Positions 60,876 to 64,000 of a stretch of DNA of 64,000 nucleotides are shown piece after piece. The notes beneath the pieces are model-generated. The model had not been told where the DNA came from and did not search any database. It was given only the letters and a program-made list of their open reading frames with translations. Positions within the stretch are counted from its first letter, which is position 1, and each line of letters begins with the position of its first letter. A program made the position numbers and the translations under genes. This stretch comes from Candidatus Altimarinota bacterium (GTDB lineage Bacteria; Patescibacteriota; Gracilibacteria; JAUYGZ01), in the NCBI GenBank assembly GCA_029233985.1, contig JARGOK010000001.1:87640-151639 (forward strand). The letters run 5' to 3'.

Positions 60876-61011
60876 GATCCGAATCCCACGTTGAGGCCCT
60901 TCATATCCGAATGCACGAATATAAAAAACAGTCATTACACAGTAGTGACTGTTTTTTGTTTCTTTTTTACATTCGGATATGGAAGGTGTGTTATGGAGGA
61001 GGATTCGGATC
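60876..61011. repeat. Nested inverted repeat around the uvrA terminator
   Basis: Three concentric arm pairs: GATCCGAATCC (60876-60886) with GGATTCGGATC (61001-61011); CCTTCATATCCGAATG (60898-60913) with CATTCGGATATGGAAGG (60970-60986); and the terminator hairpin itself. In total about 136 bp, with one-base gaps. The size and symmetry resemble a MITE or a paired REP unit that supplied the terminator. Confidence 0.65.
60923..60957 (+). terminator. Intrinsic terminator of uvrA
   Basis: AAAAAACAGTCA, an 11-base loop, TGACTGTTTTTT. The A- and T-runs on either side make it work in both directions. It lies 65 bp after the uvrA stop. Confidence 0.85.
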
Positions 61012-61088
61012 AACATATGGATATGGATCGATATTCGTATTCTGACCTAAAAACCGTTATAATAAGAGTGTCTTTACTACCCACTTAT

Positions 61089-61460
61089 ATGGACCAAAAA
61101 CGCATACTCATTATCGAAGATGAGCTCGATCTCTTGCAGCTGTACAAGATTGCACTTCAGAATGCTGGGTATCGTGTCCACACCTCTACAAATGGTTTTG
61201 ATGGAGTACAAAAGGCGTTTGAAAAAAATCCAGATCTTATTTTATTAGATCTCATGATGCAAAAAGGAGATGGTCAAGATGTGCTCTCAACCATTCGACT
61301 CCACGATATTGGGAAAGAAATCCCTATTATTATTATTAGCAACTTGAATCCAGGGACCATAGACCTCAGCAAACGTGATGACCAGATACTGGATTATTGG
61401 GTAAAAGCAGATCTCACGCCACGTTCACTTGTCTCACGGCTCAAAGAATATTTTGCATAA
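61089..61460 (+). CDS. Single-domain response regulator (CheY-like)
   Basis: A 123-aa receiver domain without an output domain. The acidic pair is E10-D11 in ILIIEDELD, the phosphorylation site D54 in LILLDLMM, the conserved Ser84 in IIIISNL, and Lys106 in YWVKADL. The start at ATG 61089 is certain from the domain boundary; a frame from 60858 would only add translated repeat. It lies 5 bp before the histidine kinase gene, so the two are a pair. Output must go through a protein partner. Confidence 0.93.
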   Translation: MDQKRILIIEDELDLLQLYKIALQNAGYRVHTSTNGFDGVQKAFEKNPDLILLDLMMQKGDGQDVLSTIRLHDIGKEIPIIIISNLNPGTIDLSKRDDQILDYWVKADLTPRSLVSRLKEYFA

Positions 61461-61465
61461 TACCT

Positions 61466-62644
61466 ATGTCTCACTTTCAAGAAAGTCTCGACCAGTATCG
61501 CCAAGCCCTCGAGCAGATTGAAGATATTCTTTTTGTAGTAAATGATAAAGGGGTCATCAAGTATGTCAACCGTGCTCTGAGAAATTTTTTAGGACAAACA
61601 GATCAGTATTTCACCGGATTGACCATTGATAAGTGTGAATTGTTTGATCATAAATTAGCTAGAAAAGCAGATATTATAAAAATGCTCTTTTCTGAGCGTA
61701 GTTTTCTCTCGACAGGTACCAATGGAGCCGGTGAAAAACGATATTTAGAATGGAAAAATAAAGTCTTTGATGCCAATAAGAAGAAAAAAGTAATCGCTGT
61801 AGTGAGGGATATTACTGATAGTGTTCTCCTTCGAAAAAAAATTGAAGATTATAATGAAAATCTCCTTGAAATGGTTGAGAAACGGACCATGGAGATAGAG
61901 CTTCAAAAAAATTCTGCTATCGAACTTGCCTCTGCTAAGGCAATCTTCATGTCTAAAATGACCCATGAACTCCGGACTCCTCTCACTGCGATGACAGGGT
62001 ACTGTGAGCTGATAGAGGACTTGTTGAGTGCACAACAGTCGGAAGCCAAGAAGTACCTCGCTATTATTGAAAGAAATTCTCGAAGCTTGTTAGAAATTAT
62101 CGATGATGTCATCGATATGGTGAGGCTCGAACAAGAGTGGTATCAGATAAAAAACTCTCGTTTTGATATCAGGGCACTCATAGAAGAAATCAAAGAAACC
62201 TATTCAATCTTTGCTCGAGAAAAAGGGCTACAGATCAATCTTGTGGTAAGTGAAAAGGTTCAAAAAACTCTTCTGGCTGATTCCCAAGCGGTCAGACGAG
62301 TTATTACAAATCTCATAGGAAATGCACTGAAATACACTCATTCTGGGAATATTTTGATCCGTGTGACCATGCGATATTTCCCAAAAATGAAGCGACATAA
62401 ACTGTATATTTATGTCAAAGATACTGGAATGGGTATTCCCGAAGATCAACAAAAACTCATCTTCAAGCCTTTTTACCAATACAATGAAAACCAGCCCTCT
62501 CACCAACGAAGTAGTGGACTAGGGCTAGCTATCAGCAAGCATTTGGCAAAGCTGATGGGAGGAGATCTCAAATTGGTCTCGTCCACAGTCGGGGAAGGGA
62601 GTTCGTTTGTGTTTTCTATACCGGTGAAGCACAAGAGGATTTAG
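61466..62644 (+). CDS. PAS-domain sensor histidine kinase
   Basis: A 392-aa protein, soluble, with no membrane segment. The PAS domain is at about 10-130 (ILFVVNDKGVIKYVNRALRN ... VIAVVRDITDS). A coiled coil follows, then HisKA with His167 in FMSKMTHELRTPLTAM. The HATPase has the N box VITNLIGNALKYTHSG, G1 VKDTGMGIPEDQ and G2 SSGLGLAISKHLAK. It senses a cytoplasmic signal, for example redox or a small molecule, and presumably phosphorylates the adjacent CheY-like protein. Starts 5 bp after the regulator. Confidence 0.94.
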   Translation: MSHFQESLDQYRQALEQIEDILFVVNDKGVIKYVNRALRNFLGQTDQYFTGLTIDKCELFDHKLARKADIIKMLFSERSFLSTGTNGAGEKRYLEWKNKVFDANKKKKVIAVVRDITDSVLLRKKIEDYNENLLEMVEKRTMEIELQKNSAIELASAKAIFMSKMTHELRTPLTAMTGYCELIEDLLSAQQSEAKKYLAIIERNSRSLLEIIDDVIDMVRLEQEWYQIKNSRFDIRALIEEIKETYSIFAREKGLQINLVVSEKVQKTLLADSQAVRRVITNLIGNALKYTHSGNILIRVTMRYFPKMKRHKLYIYVKDTGMGIPEDQQKLIFKPFYQYNENQPSHQRSSGLGLAISKHLAKLMGGDLKLVSSTVGEGSSFVFSIPVKHKRI

Positions 62645-62683
62645 AAAGAGGTACCTTCTGAAGTTTTTAGCCTATTTGGGTAT

Positions 62684-62775
62684 CTGGCTCCATGTCTCCG
62701 TACTGGAGCCGCAGGTGCTGGGCTCCAGTAATCTATGTCGTATCTCTTCGGGGTTGGTTCAGACATGCAGCCAGC
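62684..62775. repeat. Diverged copy of the GGCTCCATGTCTCCG REP-like element
   Basis: It begins CTGGCTCCATGTCTCCGTAC, the same as the element at 12708, and ends CAGACATGCAGCCAGC. The inner part GGAGCC...GGGCTCC is conserved but about 30 bp longer. It lies between the histidine kinase and corA genes. Confidence 0.65.
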
Positions 62776-62888
62776 AATTTGAACTTGGCTTTGCCATAGG
62801 AATGGTATTCCACAAGCTGTCTTAGTGTGGATATGGATCTCTATTGGTTAAAATGGTTCGGAAGAGAATTCTTAGCTCTTTGCTTATG

Positions 62889-63806
62889 ATGAAAACCGAA
62901 CAGGTCAAGTACGGACGTTTGGAGTGGACCAATATTGAAAACCCTACTCATGAGTTTCTTTTGGAACTTGAAAAAAAGCATGGTTTTCATGAACTGGATC
63001 TCGAAGACTGTCTTTCGAAAACAGAAAGCCCAAAGATCGAAGAACACAAAGACTATGTCTTTATTGTCTTTCATTTTCCAATACGAAATATCAAAACGGG
63101 ATACTTTGTCGTGGAGTCATTGAATGTTTTCATTAGTCAAAAATATTTGATCACGATGAGTAGAGGAAGATTGAAAAAACTGGATGAAGTCTTTGAAGAT
63201 ATGACAAGCGATGTCAAAGAACGTCGTCGTGTCATGAAACAAGGATCTGGATACCTTCTCTACGAACTCATGTACGAGCTCTTTGAATCTTGCATGCCTT
63301 ACCTCACTCAGCTCAGTCGGTTTATTCATGAGATTGAAGATGATATTTTTGAAGGGAAAGTCGCAAAAGATCGTCTCTACGATGTTATGAAGGTGAAGCG
63401 AAAACTCATTACTTTGAAAAGAACAATCCTCCCACATGAGACCATTATCGAAGAGATCGAACACCTGCACAAACGATTCATGAAGAAAGAACTCGAAGTC
63501 TACTTTGACGACATTGCAGATAAGATTGCGAGAGCAAAAAACCATCTCAATTCTATGACAGAAATGATCAATACGCTGCACGAAGCAAATGAATCGCTGA
63601 CTTCTCATAATACCAACCGAGTCATCAAAGTCCTGACTGTTTTTTCTGTAATGATGCTCCCTATTACTTTCATTACAGGCTTGTATGGTATGAATGTCGC
63701 TCTCCCTATCCAAGGAGAGGCTATGGCGTTTTGGCAGCTCTTGGCAGGTATGGGCGGGGTACTGGTACTGATGATGGTTGTTTTTCGGTGGATGCGAGTT
63801 ATTTAA
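62889..63806 (+). CDS. corA: CorA-type magnesium/cobalt transporter
   Basis: A 305-aa protein. A large cytoplasmic alpha/beta domain (LLELEKKHGFHELDLEDCLS, VFIVFHFPI) and a long helix precede two C-terminal membrane helices. The signature GMN is in FITGLYGMNVALP just after the first membrane helix. The protein ends in a short basic tail. CorA pentamers carry Mg2+ into the cell down the electrochemical gradient. ATG 62889 fits the family start; a TTG at 62844 is also in frame. Its stop overlaps the stop of the opposing gene. Confidence 0.93.
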   Translation: MKTEQVKYGRLEWTNIENPTHEFLLELEKKHGFHELDLEDCLSKTESPKIEEHKDYVFIVFHFPIRNIKTGYFVVESLNVFISQKYLITMSRGRLKKLDEVFEDMTSDVKERRRVMKQGSGYLLYELMYELFESCMPYLTQLSRFIHEIEDDIFEGKVAKDRLYDVMKVKRKLITLKRTILPHETIIEEIEHLHKRFMKKELEVYFDDIADKIARAKNHLNSMTEMINTLHEANESLTSHNTNRVIKVLTVFSVMMLPITFITGLYGMNVALPIQGEAMAFWQLLAGMGGVLVLMMVVFRWMRVI

Positions 63807-64000
63807 GCATCCAACAATGCTTGAATGATTTTCTTCCAGTCTTTTTTCCTGAAAGCCTTTGCAAGTTTACTGGCCGTTGTTTTTCCTGATTGAAGAAGAT
63901 TTTTTATGTCGTCTTTTTGAGCCCACCTCAGTTTTTCTTCCCATCCGGCGTTCCTCACGATCTGGGAGAGGTGACTCGCTTCAAATCCTGCTTCCTTCAG
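63803..64000 (-). CDS. Partial CDS, C-terminal 65 residues of an unknown protein
   Basis: An open frame on the minus strand enters from the right edge and ends with TAA at 63803-63805, sharing bases with the corA stop. The visible part has two or three helices: LKEAGFEASHLSQIVRNAGW, RWAQKDDIKNLLQ, and SGKTTASKLAKAFRKKDWKK. It is basic and rich in Lys, Gln and Ala. I do not recognise it. Confidence 0.55.
   Translation of the reverse strand: MKEAGFEASHLSQIVRNAGWEEKLRWAQKDDIKNLLQSGKTTASKLAKAFRKKDWKKIIQALLDA

Noticed and set aside
60858..61088. N-terminal extension of the response regulator to ATG 60858
   Set aside because: The 77 extra residues are the translated inverted repeat and terminator of uvrA. 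The receiver domain begins exactly at ATG 61089.
63117..63713. 198-codon frame on the minus strand
   Set aside because: Antisense to corA and without a domain; corA has clear family motifs.

Overview
This window looks like a chromosome segment from a member of the Candidate Phyla Radiation (Patescibacteria), most likely on the Peregrinibacteria/Gracilibacteria side. The grounds are base composition near 42% GC, many very large proteins without recognisable relatives beside compact housekeeping genes, CPR-style T4SS_pilin proteins, a LysW-like zinc ribbon, and PpdK and SerC of unusual types. TGA acts as a normal stop but a rare one (four of about 42 stops: murD, the ATP-grasp fusion, the RAP-like gene and one pilin gene), so the UGA=Gly code of some Gracilibacteria is not in force. 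I see no rRNA, tRNA or CRISPR array. The taxonomic placement is inference.

Layout. 1-5 kb (minus strand): VanW-family envelope protein, small lipoprotein, pyruvate phosphate dikinase. 5-8 kb: a CxxCxGxG zinc-ribbon protein, a tRNA-dihydrouridine synthase, and a REP-associated tyrosine transposase flanked by its own REP-like repeats. 8-31.5 kb (minus strand): a block of giant proteins of 1519, 1739, 2602 and 1560 aa plus a 260-aa protein. The 1739-aa protein fuses an SNF2-like helicase to a SAM methyltransferase. The 2602- and 1560-aa proteins are built from the same degenerate repeat of about 295 aa. The 1560 > 2602 > 1739 genes form a tight operon and are the best candidate here for an undescribed system.

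31.5-38.7 kb: valS behind a complete ribosome-mediated attenuator (leader peptide with four consecutive Val codons, mutually exclusive hairpins, terminator), divergent tsaD carrying three palindromic-element insertions in frame, a SerC-type aminotransferase and a RAP-like protein. 38.8-41.5 kb: a disulfide-formation operon (two DsbA-like lipoproteins, a DoxX/MauE membrane protein, two secreted proteins). 41.6-46.6 kb: murD, a LysW-like mini-protein, a PLP enzyme of the threonine synthase/cysteine synthase fold, and an ATP-grasp/NlpC-P60 fusion.

47.2-54.6 kb: a complete F-type ATP synthase operon, atpI-B-E-F-H-A-G-D-C. Its c subunit carries a two-carboxylate, sodium-type ion site. 54.7-57.6 kb: a small conserved hypothetical gene, a broken DUF2164 gene, and a four-gene T4SS-pilin-like membrane cluster. 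58-64 kb: uvrA with a strong terminator inside a nested inverted repeat, a CheY-like regulator with a PAS-histidine kinase, corA, and the end of an unknown gene.

Dispersed palindromic elements of several families recur throughout: between genes, inside the ATP synthase operon, and inside the coding regions of valS and tsaD. They are the most pervasive non-coding feature of the window.
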